From NCBI GenBank assembly GCA_018969975.1, contig JAGWXI010000008.1, positions 1 through 52,264 on the forward strand: a stretch of DNA of 52,264 nucleotides, given 5' to 3'. This document shows, piece by piece, positions 42,268 to 50,894 of this stretch. Position 1 is the stretch's first letter; the number at the start of each line of letters is the position of its first letter. A program made the translations under genes and the position numbers. Under the pieces are notes generated by a model. It had not been told where the DNA came from. It searched no databases and saw nothing but the letters and a program-made list of their open reading frames with translations. Origin of the DNA: Burkholderiales bacterium. Its GTDB lineage: Bacteria > Pseudomonadota > Gammaproteobacteria > Burkholderiales > Burkholderiaceae_C.

Positions 42268-42289
42268 AAAAAGAACGACCGTTCTTTTT
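42268..42289. promoter_or_regulatory. Inverted repeat upstream of fadB-like gene (candidate TetR-type operator)
   Basis: Two perfect 10-base arms, AAAAAGAACG and CGTTCTTTTT, are separated by AC. The core GAACGACCGTTC matches the pattern of the palindrome before the acyl-CoA ligase (GCACGATCGTGC). It is 33 bases before the fadB-like ATG. The spacer of two bases makes a hairpin terminator unlikely, so a repressor site is the better reading. It would place an independent regulatory point for the second half of the locus. Confidence 0.6.
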
Positions 42290-42322
42290 CTTGTCCCCAT
42301 TTAGTATCAACAAGGAACCCGC

Positions 42323-44422
42323 ATGAGTGCAGACTACAAAGTTCACGGCGACGTGGCTGTTATTTCCCTGAACAATCCACCCGTCAATGGACTTGGGTTG
42401 TCAACCCGTCAAGCTATTACAGAAGGGGTAGAAAAAGCGGCTCAAGATACTTCTATCAAAGCTATTGTGATTACTGGGCACAGCAAAGCTTTTTCTGGCG
42501 GCGCTGACATCCGTGAATTTGGTTCCCCTAAAGCCACACAGGAACCCAATTTATTAAGCGTAATCGCGCAAATTGAAAATTCCGTTAAACCTGTCGTGGC
42601 CGCCGTACACACCGTAGCGATGGGTGGTGGTTTAGAACTAGCCCTAGGTTGCCACTACCGTATAGCTGCACCAGGTGCCAGCATTGCATTGCCTGAAGTC
42701 AAAATTGGTTTGATTCCTGGTGCGGGAGGCACGCAACGTTTGCCTCGCGTTTTGGGTGTGGAGCCTGCACTCAACATGATCGTTAGCGGAGAGCCTATCA
42801 AAAGCGAAATGCTAGCGATGCTGCCCGGACAAAAATTGTTCGACAAAATGGCCGCATCCCCCGAGTCCTTGATGGATGAAGCACTGCAGTTTGCACGTGA
42901 AGTCGCTGATGTGCGGCCTTTGCCGCGTGTGCGTGATTTGCCTTGCAAACACCCACAAGGCGATGCCTACTTCCAATTCACACGCAATATGGTCAAAGGC
43001 ATGGCCAAAAACTATCCCGCGCCACCCAAGTGTGTCGATGCCGTGCAAGCTGCGACCAAGAAAAAATTTGACGAAGGCATGGTCTTAGAGCGTGAGCTCT
43101 TCATCAATTTGATGTGGACACCGGAATGTCGCGCGCTCAGACATTTATTCACATCCCAACGCGCCGCGTCCAAGATTGCAGACGTCCCTGACACCACACC
43201 CACACGCGCTATCAAACAAGTTGCTGTGATCGGTGCTGGAACCATGGGCGGTGGCATCAGCATGAATTTCTTGAATGCCGGTATTCCCGTCAAGATATTG
43301 GAGACCAAGCAAGAAGCGCTTGACCGTGGCATCGCGACCATCAAAAAGAACTACGAAGCCCAAGTAAAAAAAGGCAAACTCAAAGAAGATAAATATGCCC
43401 AACGCATGGCATTACTCACCAGCACGTTGAGTTATGACGACATCAAAGACGCGGACTTGGTGATTGAAGCCGTATTCGAAGAAATGGGCGTCAAAGAAAC
43501 TGTATTCAAACAATTAGACGCCGTGATGAAGCCTGGCGCGATTTTGGCGTCCAACACATCGACGCTAGACGTCAATGCGATCGCCAATTTCACCAAGCGG
43601 CCTGAGGATGTGATTGGTATGCACTTCTTTAGTCCAGCCAACGTCATGAAATTGTTGGAAGTAGTGCGCGGCGCAAAGACGGCCAAAGATGTCTTGGCCA
43701 CTGTGATGGCGCTTGCCAAAACCATTAAAAAGACCGCAGTTGTCTCTGGTGTTTGCGATGGCTTTATTGGCAACCGCATGATCGAGCAATACGGTCGCCA
43801 AGGCGGCTTCTTATTAGAAGAAGGGTGCACACCACAACAAGTCGACAAAGCCATTGAGAAATTTGGTTTTGCCATGGGGCCTTTCCGCATGGGTGATTTA
43901 GCAGGTAACGACATCGGCTGGGCTATTCGTAAACGCCGTTATGTTGAAAAACCACATATGAAATACAGCAAGACAGCTGATTTGCTTTGTGAAATGGGCC
44001 GCTTTGGACAAAAGGTTGGCAAAGGTTGGTATGACTACCAGGCTGGCAAACGCGATGCCATCCCTAACAAAGAAGTGGAAGACATGGTCGTCAAACACCG
44101 CGCGACGATAGGCATTAGCCCCAGAAAAATCAGCGATGAAGAAATTGTCCAACGCTTGGTGTTTTCATTGGTGAACGAAGCTGCACATATCTTGGAAGAC
44201 GGTATTGCATCCAAGGCCAGCGATATCGATATGGTTTACATCACAGGCTACGGATTCCCGATTTATCGTGGTGGCCCAATGTTGTATGCAGACCAAGTGG
44301 GTCTCTTCAACGTGGTGCAAGCCATGCACCGCTTTGCCGCCAACCCGCATGACGATGCCGAGTTCTGGAAGCCTGCGCCCTTGTTGGCGAAATTGGCAGC
44401 CGAAGGCAAAACTTTCAATTAA
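42323..44422 (+). CDS. Bifunctional enoyl-CoA hydratase / 3-hydroxyacyl-CoA dehydrogenase (FadB-like)
   Basis: This 699-residue multifunctional enzyme carries out two beta-oxidation steps: hydration of enoyl-CoA and NAD-dependent oxidation of the 3-hydroxyacyl-CoA. AAGGA stands 6 bases before the ATG. The N-terminal crotonase domain has the oxyanion-hole and catalytic residues in FSGGADIREFG, GGGLELALGC and LPEVKIGLIPGAGG. The Rossmann NAD domain begins near residue 300 with GAGTMGGGISMNF, and two 3HCDH C-terminal domains follow (NRMIEQYGRQGGF and YITGYGFPIYRGGP). It lies directly before a thiolase, so the last two activities of the cycle are encoded side by side. It resembles FadJ/FadB-type but also the peroxisomal form. 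Confidence 0.93.
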   Translation: MSADYKVHGDVAVISLNNPPVNGLGLSTRQAITEGVEKAAQDTSIKAIVITGHSKAFSGGADIREFGSPKATQEPNLLSVIAQIENSVKPVVAAVHTVAMGGGLELALGCHYRIAAPGASIALPEVKIGLIPGAGGTQRLPRVLGVEPALNMIVSGEPIKSEMLAMLPGQKLFDKMAASPESLMDEALQFAREVADVRPLPRVRDLPCKHPQGDAYFQFTRNMVKGMAKNYPAPPKCVDAVQAATKKKFDEGMVLERELFINLMWTPECRALRHLFTSQRAASKIADVPDTTPTRAIKQVAVIGAGTMGGGISMNFLNAGIPVKILETKQEALDRGIATIKKNYEAQVKKGKLKEDKYAQRMALLTSTLSYDDIKDADLVIEAVFEEMGVKETVFKQLDAVMKPGAILASNTSTLDVNAIANFTKRPEDVIGMHFFSPANVMKLLEVVRGAKTAKDVLATVMALAKTIKKTAVVSGVCDGFIGNRMIEQYGRQGGFLLEEGCTPQQVDKAIEKFGFAMGPFRMGDLAGNDIGWAIRKRRYVEKPHMKYSKTADLLCEMGRFGQKVGKGWYDYQAGKRDAIPNKEVEDMVVKHRATIGISPRKISDEEIVQRLVFSLVNEAAHILEDGIASKASDIDMVYITGYGFPIYRGGPMLYADQVGLFNVVQAMHRFAANPHDDAEFWKPAPLLAKLAAEGKTFN

Positions 44423-44431
44423 GGAATTTCC

Positions 44432-45607
44432 ATGACCAATGCTGTAATTGTTTCGACCGCACGCACACCTCTCGCTAAAAGCTGGAAAGGCGCTTTCAAT
44501 ATGACCCACGGCGCTACGTTAGGCGGTCACGCTGTGAAGCACGCGATTGCCCGTGCGGGCATTGATGCCGCTGAAGTTGAAGACGTGATCATGGGTTGCG
44601 CCAATCCTGAGGGTGCAACGGGTGCCAACATTGCACGCCAAATTGCCTTGATGGCAGATTGCCCGATCACAGTCAGCGGTTTGACCGTCAATCGTTTCTG
44701 CTCGTCAGGTTTGCAAACTATTGCACTCGCGGCACAGCGCGTGATCGCGGGTGAAGGTGATATTTATGTCGCAGGTGGTGTGGAGAGTATTTCTTGTGTG
44801 CAACAAGAAATGAACCAACACATGTTGGCAGACATGAACCTCATGAAAAAGAAGCCCGAAATCTACTGGAATATGTTGCAAACCGCTGAGCAAGTAGCCA
44901 AGCGTTACAACATATCGCGTGAACGTATGGATGCGTACGGCGCCGAGAGCCAACAAAAAGCCTGCGCTGCACAAGCAGCCGGGAAGTTCAATGATGAGAT
45001 TGCAACTATCACCGTGCAAGCGGGCGTGATCGACAAAGTCATGGGCATGATGACTAAACAAGTGACTGTGAGTGCGGATGAAGGCTTACGTGAAGGCACG
45101 ACATTAGAAAGCGTATCTGGCATTAAGCCTGCCATGCCAGGTGGTGTGATTGCTGCTGGAAACGCCAGCCAATTCTCTGATGGTGCGGGTGCTTGCGTGG
45201 TAATGAGCGAAGAGCTCGCCAGCAAACGTGGTTTGAAACCGCTGGGTCGTTTCTTAGGTTTTGCGGTGGCAGGTTGTGAACCCGATGAAATGGGCATTGG
45301 TCCTGTCTTTGCTGTTCCTAAAGTCTTGAAGCGTTTAGGTTTGACTGTGAACGATATTGATTTGTGGGAACTCAACGAAGCTTTTGCTGTCCAAGTTTTG
45401 TATTGCCGTGACACCTTAGGCATTCCTGCCGACCGCTTGAATGTCAACGGTGGTGCTATTGCTGTAGGCCACCCCTACGGTGTGAGCGGACAGCGCCTGA
45501 CAGGTCATGCTCTGATCGAAGGCAAGCGTCGTGGTGCCAAGCGGGTAGCAGTGACCATGTGCATTGGTGGCGGCATGGGTGCTGCAGGCATCTTTGAAGT
45601 TCTCTAA
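44432..45607 (+). CDS. Acetyl-CoA acyltransferase (thiolase, FadA-like)
   Basis: This 391-residue thiolase cleaves 3-ketoacyl-CoA with CoA to give acetyl-CoA and a shortened acyl-CoA. AAGGA overlaps the fadB-like stop codon and sits 6 bases before the ATG. Catalytic residues are visible: the nucleophile Cys90 in [10 protein letters not shown], His347 in [10 protein letters not shown], and the general-base cysteine Cys377 in [12 protein letters not shown], plus ELNEAFAVQ. The gene pair with the upstream enzyme matches fadBA logic. An acetoacetyl-CoA biosynthetic thiolase is less likely given the surrounding beta-oxidation genes. Confidence 0.94.
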   Translation: MTNAVIVSTARTPLAKSWKGAFNMTHGATLGGHAVKHAIARAGIDAAEVEDVIMGCANPEGATGANIARQIALMADCPITVSGLTVNRFCSSGLQTIALAAQRVIAGEGDIYVAGGVESISCVQQEMNQHMLADMNLMKKKPEIYWNMLQTAEQVAKRYNISRERMDAYGAESQQKACAAQAAGKFNDEIATITVQAGVIDKVMGMMTKQVTVSADEGLREGTTLESVSGIKPAMPGGVIAAGNASQFSDGAGACVVMSEELASKRGLKPLGRFLGFAVAGCEPDEMGIGPVFAVPKVLKRLGLTVNDIDLWELNEAFAVQVLYCRDTLGIPADRLNVNGGAIAVGHPYGVSGQRLTGHALIEGKRRGAKRVAVTMCIGGGMGAAGIFEVL

Positions 45608-45668
45608 AGAAACTTGAAGACTACTAAAGACTCTGCTGGTTCATCCACCCACCGCCCTGCATTAAGGT

Positions 45669-47507
45669 ATGTCGCTTCGCACCACGGTTGATTTTTTATT
45701 GCACGATTGGCTCAAGGTTAACGAACTCAACCAACGCGAGCGATTCGCTGACCATTCCCGCGAAACCTTCGACGCAGTTTTAGACACGTGTGAGCGCATT
45801 GCGCGCGATAAATTTGCGCCATTCAACCGCACCGTGGATGTGCAAGAGCCCGCCTTTGATGGCGAAAAAGTGATCTTGCCTGAGTGCACGCAAGATGCAC
45901 ATAACGCCTATGTCGCCAGCGGCATGCTGAGTGCTGCGCAAGACTTCGACATTGGCGGCATGCAACTGCCTTACACCATAGAAGCGGCTGCCAATGCTTT
46001 TTTTGCATGTGGTTCTGTAAGCATAGGTGCTGGTATGTTGACCGTTGGCAATGCAAATTTGTTAATGGCGCACGGGACCGAATTACAAAAAAAAGTTTTT
46101 GCGCTGAATGAGTTTTCCGGGCGGTTTACTGGGACCATGTGTTTGTCTGAACCACAAGCAGGTTCTTCGCTGTCAGATATCACCACACGTGCAACTCCTG
46201 ACGGTGAAGAATTTGGAACAGATCCACTAGGCCCTCGCTATCGACTCAAGGGCAACAAAATGTGGATCTCCACAGGAGACCACGAACTCAGTGAAAACAT
46301 TGTGCATTTGGTCTTGGCCAAAATTCCCGACGCTCAAGGCAAAACAATTCCAGGTGTCAAAGGCATTTCTTTATTCATTGTTCCCAAAAAACTGGTGGAT
46401 TTAGAAAGCCAATTAACAGGCGAACGCAACGACGTTGCCCTTGCTGGTCTCAACCATAAATTAGGTTGGCGCGGCACTGTCAATACCTTGCTTAATTTTG
46501 GAGAAGGTAAGTATCCTGTGCGATCACCTGGACTTAATGGAAAAGGTGCAGGTGCCATTGGCTATTTAGTGGGGCTGCCTGGTCAGGGCTTGCGCTATAT
46601 GTTCCATATGATGAACGAAGCGCGTATTGGCGTGGGTATGGCCGCCACCATGTTGGGGCTAGCTGGTTATTACGCCTCCCTTGACTACGCCAAAAGTAGG
46701 CCACAAGGACGCCCTATCATTGCTGGAGGAAAAGACCCTGCTTCACCCCAAACACGCATCATTGAACATGCAGACATCAAGCGTATGTTGTTGGCACAAA
46801 AAGCATATGGTGAAGGGGCTTTGGCATTAGAGCTGTATTGCGCTCGCCTAGTCGATGAACAACACACAGGCGATGCACAGCAAGCCGATGAAGCGCGGTT
46901 GTTGTTAGAAGTTCTCACGCCCATTGCTAAAAGTTGGCCTAGTGAATGGTGTTTAGAGGCCAATTCCTTAGCCATACAAATTCATGGTGGTTATGGTTAC
47001 ACCCGTGACTATGCGGTTGAACAGTATTGGCGCGACAACCGTCTCAATATGATCCATGAAGGCACACACGGCATCCAAGCTTTGGATTTGCTCGGGCGCA
47101 AAGTATTGATGGAAGAGGGTAGAGGCCTGAAGTTGCTAGCTGAGCGCATCAACGCAACCATCGAGCGCGCCCTGCCATTAGGAAAAGAAACGGCTGTGCA
47201 TGCCAATGCTTTGGCACAAGCGCTTCAACGTGTAGGACGCGCCACCAAAATGGCTTGGAGTACAGATGTTCCTGCAGAGGCCCTAGCAAACGCAGTGCCC
47301 TATATGCAAGCGTTTGGCCACACAGTGTTGGCCTGGATATGGCTAGAAGTTGAATTGGCCAGTCTTTCAGACAGTGCTGCCAATATGGGTCGCAGACATG
47401 CCGCCCACTTTTTCTTCCATTACGAATTACCCAAAATTTCAGCCTGGCTCAATGTTGTGGAAACACGCGATATGACGTGCGCCAACATGGCCGAAGACTC
47501 TTTTTAA
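45669..47507 (+). CDS. Acyl-CoA dehydrogenase with N- and C-terminal extra domains
   Basis: This 612-residue flavoenzyme introduces the first double bond in beta-oxidation. It carries the short N-terminal domain (SLRTTVDFLLHDWLKV), the central acyl-CoA dehydrogenase core with GTMCLSEPQAGSSLSD and NKMWISTGDHE, and the catalytic glutamate Glu464 in NMIHEGTHGIQALDL. A helical C-terminal domain (residues about 490-612) is present as in the larger bacterial dehydrogenases. The thioesterase gene begins 11 bases after its stop. Upstream, 61 bases without a clear promoter separate it from the thiolase, so co-transcription is likely. The chain-length range cannot be read directly. Confidence 0.93.
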   Translation: MSLRTTVDFLLHDWLKVNELNQRERFADHSRETFDAVLDTCERIARDKFAPFNRTVDVQEPAFDGEKVILPECTQDAHNAYVASGMLSAAQDFDIGGMQLPYTIEAAANAFFACGSVSIGAGMLTVGNANLLMAHGTELQKKVFALNEFSGRFTGTMCLSEPQAGSSLSDITTRATPDGEEFGTDPLGPRYRLKGNKMWISTGDHELSENIVHLVLAKIPDAQGKTIPGVKGISLFIVPKKLVDLESQLTGERNDVALAGLNHKLGWRGTVNTLLNFGEGKYPVRSPGLNGKGAGAIGYLVGLPGQGLRYMFHMMNEARIGVGMAATMLGLAGYYASLDYAKSRPQGRPIIAGGKDPASPQTRIIEHADIKRMLLAQKAYGEGALALELYCARLVDEQHTGDAQQADEARLLLEVLTPIAKSWPSEWCLEANSLAIQIHGGYGYTRDYAVEQYWRDNRLNMIHEGTHGIQALDLLGRKVLMEEGRGLKLLAERINATIERALPLGKETAVHANALAQALQRVGRATKMAWSTDVPAEALANAVPYMQAFGHTVLAWIWLEVELASLSDSAANMGRRHAAHFFFHYELPKISAWLNVVETRDMTCANMAEDSF

Positions 47508-47518
47508 GAAAGCACCTT

Positions 47519-47944
47519 ATGCAGGAAAGTTTTGGCGCCTATATCCCGTTTGTCGAGCATTTAGGCTTTGAGATGGAGTTTTTTGAAGACGGCCAATCCG
47601 AGTTGCGCTATCTGCCAGAAGAGTCACATTTGAATTCTTTCAATGTGACGCACGGTGGTGCTTTGATGACGCTTTTAGACGTAACGATGGCCACTGCTGC
47701 GAGAAGCGTAGACAAAACTATGGGCGTTGTGACTATTGAGATGAAAACCTCTTTTATGCAACCTGCACGCGGACAACTTGTGGGCAAGGGCAAACTTTTG
47801 CACCGCAGCAAAAGCATGGCATTTACGGAGGGCACCATATTTGATGCGCAGGGCAATGCCTGCGCACACGCTACCGGAACTTTTAAATATGTCACCCGCG
47901 CAGTGCAACCCAACCAATCTAACCACGAAATTTCAACGGATTAA
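47519..47944 (+). CDS. PaaI-type hot-dog thioesterase
   Basis: This 141-residue protein has the hot-dog fold of the PaaI/YbgC-like acyl-CoA thioesterases, which hydrolyse acyl-CoA to the free acid and CoA. The family core is FNVTHGGALMTLLDVTMATAAR, here read as NVTHGGALMTLLDVTM, with the oxyanion-hole glycine and the aspartate on the central helix; TIEMKTSFMQPARG follows. The start MQESFGAYIPFVEHLG is chosen because fourteen further codons upstream overlap the dehydrogenase end. It may rescue CoA from dead-end intermediates of the pathway encoded around it. Confidence 0.88.
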   Translation: MQESFGAYIPFVEHLGFEMEFFEDGQSELRYLPEESHLNSFNVTHGGALMTLLDVTMATAARSVDKTMGVVTIEMKTSFMQPARGQLVGKGKLLHRSKSMAFTEGTIFDAQGNACAHATGTFKYVTRAVQPNQSNHEISTD

Positions 47945-47964
47945 TTCCTTTTTTGGAGATAGCA

Positions 47965-48981
47965 ATGCATGACAACCAACAACTCTTACTAGACAACCGC
48001 CCCCAAGGCGAAGCGACGACCAGCAATTTCAAATTGGTGACCACTAAAACGCCTGCCCTCACGGAAAACCAAGTCTTGGTGCGTCACCATTATTTAAGCT
48101 TAGACCCCTATATGCGCGGCCGCATGAATGACAGCAAGAGCTATGCCGTGCCGCAACCCCTTGGTCAAGTGATGATTGGCGGCACCGTTGGCGAGGTGGT
48201 GGACAGCAAACACCCTAAATTCCATGTGGGCGACAAAGTGGTGGGCATGGGTGGGTGGCAACACTACAGCGTTGTGGACGGCAACGCCCCCGGCATGTTG
48301 CGTAAAGTCGATACCACCCATGTGCCTTTAAGCCATTACCTAGGCGCTGTTGGCATGCCAGGTGTGACTGCTTTCTATGGCTTGGTCAAAATCATTGCGC
48401 CCAAAGCAGGAGAAACCGTGACGGTGAGCGCTGCAAGTGGTGCTGTGGGTAGCGCATTCGGTGCTTTAGCCAAAGCCAGAGGATGCCGCGTCGTGGGTAT
48501 TGCTGGCGGCAAAGACAAATGTGAGTATGTGGTGAAAGAACTCGGCTTTGATGCATGTATTGATTACAAAGAGCATAAAGACTATCTGTCACTCTCCAAA
48601 GCTTTGCGCGATGTATGTCCTAACGGCATCGACGGCCATTTTGAAAATGTAGGCGGCATGGTTTTAGATGCCGTCATGTTGCGCACCAATGCCTTTGCCC
48701 GTATCGCAGTCTGCGGAATGATTGCCGGTTATGACGGTGCGCCGATTGCCATGACCAACCCCGCTTTGATTTTGGTCAACCGCATGCGGGTCGAAGGATT
48801 CATTGTGAGCGAGCACATGGAAGTGTGGCCCGAAGCCTTACAAGAGCTTGGCACTTTGGTGGGCACTGGCAAATTGCGCCCACGTGAAACGATTGCGCAG
48901 GGCCTGGAAGCAGCACCACAAGCATTTCTGGGCTTGCTCAAAGGCAAAAACTTTGGCAAACAATTGGTCAAGTTAATTTAA
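47965..48981 (+). CDS. NADP-dependent medium-chain oxidoreductase (zeta-crystallin/CurA type)
   Basis: This 338-residue protein belongs to the zinc-independent MDR group of quinone or enone reductases related to E. coli CurA (YncB). GGAG lies 6 bases before the ATG at 47965; a TTG start four codons earlier is disregarded. The N-terminal domain has RHHYLSLDPYMRGRMND, a signature of this group. The nucleotide-binding domain shows VSAASGAVGSAFGALAKARG and GGKDKCEYV. Family members reduce the double bond of alpha,beta-unsaturated ketones with NADPH. In this locus it might act on unsaturated acyl or ketone intermediates; the substrate is unknown. Confidence 0.9.
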   Translation: MHDNQQLLLDNRPQGEATTSNFKLVTTKTPALTENQVLVRHHYLSLDPYMRGRMNDSKSYAVPQPLGQVMIGGTVGEVVDSKHPKFHVGDKVVGMGGWQHYSVVDGNAPGMLRKVDTTHVPLSHYLGAVGMPGVTAFYGLVKIIAPKAGETVTVSAASGAVGSAFGALAKARGCRVVGIAGGKDKCEYVVKELGFDACIDYKEHKDYLSLSKALRDVCPNGIDGHFENVGGMVLDAVMLRTNAFARIAVCGMIAGYDGAPIAMTNPALILVNRMRVEGFIVSEHMEVWPEALQELGTLVGTGKLRPRETIAQGLEAAPQAFLGLLKGKNFGKQLVKLI

Positions 48982-49011
48982 TCCAACCCCACACAGCCAA
49001 TCAGATCAACT

Positions 49012-49947
49012 ATGTCAAACATCATCTTGCACCATTACCCTTTGTCGCCTTTTGCAGAAAAGGTGCGTCTCATTCTTGGATTTAAAAAGATGCATTGGCA
49101 AAGCGTCATCATCCCGATGTACATGCCAAAACCGGATGTGATTGCTCTCACGGGTGGCCACCGACGTACACCGTTTATGCAAGTCGGTGCCGATATTTAT
49201 TGCGACACCGCATTGATATCCGATGTGCTTGAGCAAATGACTCCAACGCCGACGCTCTATCCAGAAGCCGTCAAAGGGGCTTCGCGTATCGTGGCGCAAT
49301 GGGCCGATGCGATGGTCTTTCCAGTAGCCATGGGGTATAACTTTCAACCCAGTGGTGCGGCACATGTACTCACGAATTGGAATCCTGAAGACATCAAAGT
49401 ATTTGTGCAAGATCGCGCCACTATGCGAGGTGGTGCACCTCGGATGCCCCCTGCAGATGCCCAAGGCATGTACCGCAGTTATATAAGACGTTTGGCAAAC
49501 ATGCTTGACCAACATCCTTTTTTAATGGGGGACGCACCCTCTATTGCTGATTTTTCTGCCTACCACCCTACTTGGTATACCTTTCGCAAAGTCTCACCGC
49601 TTGCTGGTATTTTTGATGCAACACCTAATGTGCCCGCTTGGATTGAACGGATGGAGCAATTTGGCCACGGTACACATTCCGACATCACTTCAGCGCAAGC
49701 TATTGACATCGCTAATGCAGCCACACCACTGGATGTTTCAAAAGAACCCTTTATCGATTTGCATGGCATTGCACTCGGCAAACCGGTAGTGGTCACCGCA
49801 GAATCATTCGGACTAGAACCTACACACGGAGAACTCGTAGCGGCAACAAGAACACGTATCACTGTGCGTCGCCATGATGCGCGGGCTGGCACTGTGCACG
49901 TGCATTTCCCACGCGTGGGCTTCATCCTAAAAAAGGATGAATCGTGA
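49012..49947 (+). CDS. Glutathione S-transferase fold protein with C-terminal beta-rich extension
   Basis: This 311-residue protein has an N-terminal thioredoxin-like GST domain (HHYPLSPFAEKVRLILGFKK with a Ser-Pro-Phe active-site loop instead of a Cys or Tyr motif) and an all-helical C-terminal GST domain ending around residue 220 (PSIADFSAYHPTWYTF). About 80 further residues follow; they alternate charged and beta-branched residues (TRTRITVRRHDARAG, VHVHFPRVGFIL) and look like a small beta domain absent from ordinary GSTs. No signal peptide is present. Its stop overlaps the SDR GTG start by 4 bases. Catalysis by glutathione transfer is possible but unproven. Confidence 0.82.
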   Translation: MSNIILHHYPLSPFAEKVRLILGFKKMHWQSVIIPMYMPKPDVIALTGGHRRTPFMQVGADIYCDTALISDVLEQMTPTPTLYPEAVKGASRIVAQWADAMVFPVAMGYNFQPSGAAHVLTNWNPEDIKVFVQDRATMRGGAPRMPPADAQGMYRSYIRRLANMLDQHPFLMGDAPSIADFSAYHPTWYTFRKVSPLAGIFDATPNVPAWIERMEQFGHGTHSDITSAQAIDIANAATPLDVSKEPFIDLHGIALGKPVVVTAESFGLEPTHGELVAATRTRITVRRHDARAGTVHVHFPRVGFILKKDES

Positions 49948-50846
49948 TCTCCAACTTCAAAGGCAAAGTAGCAGTTCTAACGGGCGCAGGTTCAGGCTTT
50001 GGTTTGGAGTGCGCAAAGATCGGCGCCCAATTGGGCATGAAGTTAGTACTAGTCGATGTGCAAAAAGACGCATTGGATGCAGCACAAGCGCAAATGCAAA
50101 CACTGGGTGCAGAAGTAATGGCACGCTTGGTGGATGTATCCAATGAAGGTCACATGCAAGCTCTGGCCAATGACGTACAACAAACATTTGGCGCACCGAA
50201 TTTTGTTTTCAACAACGCAGGCGTCGGCGCAGGTGGCTTGGTCTGGGAAAACACCGTTGCTGATTGGGAATGGTTACTCGGTGTGAACTTATGGGGTGTG
50301 GTGCATGGCGTGCGTTTATTCACCCCCATGATGCTTGAGGCTGCAAGCAAGGACCCAAATTTCCAAGGCCACATTGTCAATACTGCCAGTATGGCGGGAC
50401 TGTTAACGCCTCCCAATATGGGCATTTACAACGTCACCAAACATGCTGTGGTGGCATTGACAGAAACCTTGTACCAAGATTTAAAACTGGTCAGTGACCA
50501 AATCAGCGCTAGTGTGTTGTGTCCTTACTTTGTGCCTACTGGCATCAGCCAAAGTCATCGCAACAGGCCTAGCCAATTGAAAGCCGACAAGCCCACCAAA
50601 AGCCAATTGATTGGCCAAGCCATGAGCGATAAAGCGGTGGGCAGCGGCAAAGTGAGTGCGGCGGATGTGGCGAAGATGGTGTTTGATGCGATCGAAAAAG
50701 ACCATTTCTATATCTACAGCCACCCCAAAGCACTAGGCAATGTGCAACACCGTATGGAAGCCATTGTGCAAGGCCATAATCCGCCAGATCCGTTTAAAGA
50801 GCGACCAGATATTGGTGACAAACTCAAAGCCGATTTACGTAGTTAA
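49944..50846 (+). CDS. Short-chain dehydrogenase/reductase
   Basis: This 300-residue classical SDR oxidises an alcohol or reduces a ketone with NAD(P). The GTG start overlaps the GST stop by 4 bases and follows AAGGATGA. The cofactor motif TGAGSGFG is followed by NNAG, and the catalytic triad-type residues are Ser149 in NTASMAG, Tyr162 and Lys166 in YNVTK. The acidic end of beta-strand 2 (LVDVQ) suggests NAD preference. About 50 residues beyond the usual 250-residue core form a longer C-terminal tail. It is the last gene of the acyl-catabolism block, likely acting on a hydroxy or keto intermediate. Confidence 0.9.
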   Translation: MISNFKGKVAVLTGAGSGFGLECAKIGAQLGMKLVLVDVQKDALDAAQAQMQTLGAEVMARLVDVSNEGHMQALANDVQQTFGAPNFVFNNAGVGAGGLVWENTVADWEWLLGVNLWGVVHGVRLFTPMMLEAASKDPNFQGHIVNTASMAGLLTPPNMGIYNVTKHAVVALTETLYQDLKLVSDQISASVLCPYFVPTGISQSHRNRPSQLKADKPTKSQLIGQAMSDKAVGSGKVSAADVAKMVFDAIEKDHFYIYSHPKALGNVQHRMEAIVQGHNPPDPFKERPDIGDKLKADLRS

Positions 50847-50894
50847 TAGATTTCCGGTCGGCACGGCATCGACCTTTTGAAAAAAGCCCAGAGC

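Noticed and set aside
42268-42289. Palindrome after livF as an intrinsic terminator
   Set aside because: The loop would be only two bases and the stem mostly A-T. A protein-binding site fits better.
43432-43914. 160-codon open frame opposite the FadB-like gene
   Set aside because: Shadow of a well-conserved gene. Several similar antisense frames occur over dapD, zipA, purL and thiolase and were dropped for the same reason.
49015-49515. 166-codon open frame on the minus strand opposite the GST-fold gene
   Set aside because: Antisense shadow. Its product is rich in His, Cys and Arg as expected from reversed coding sequence, and has no recognisable family.
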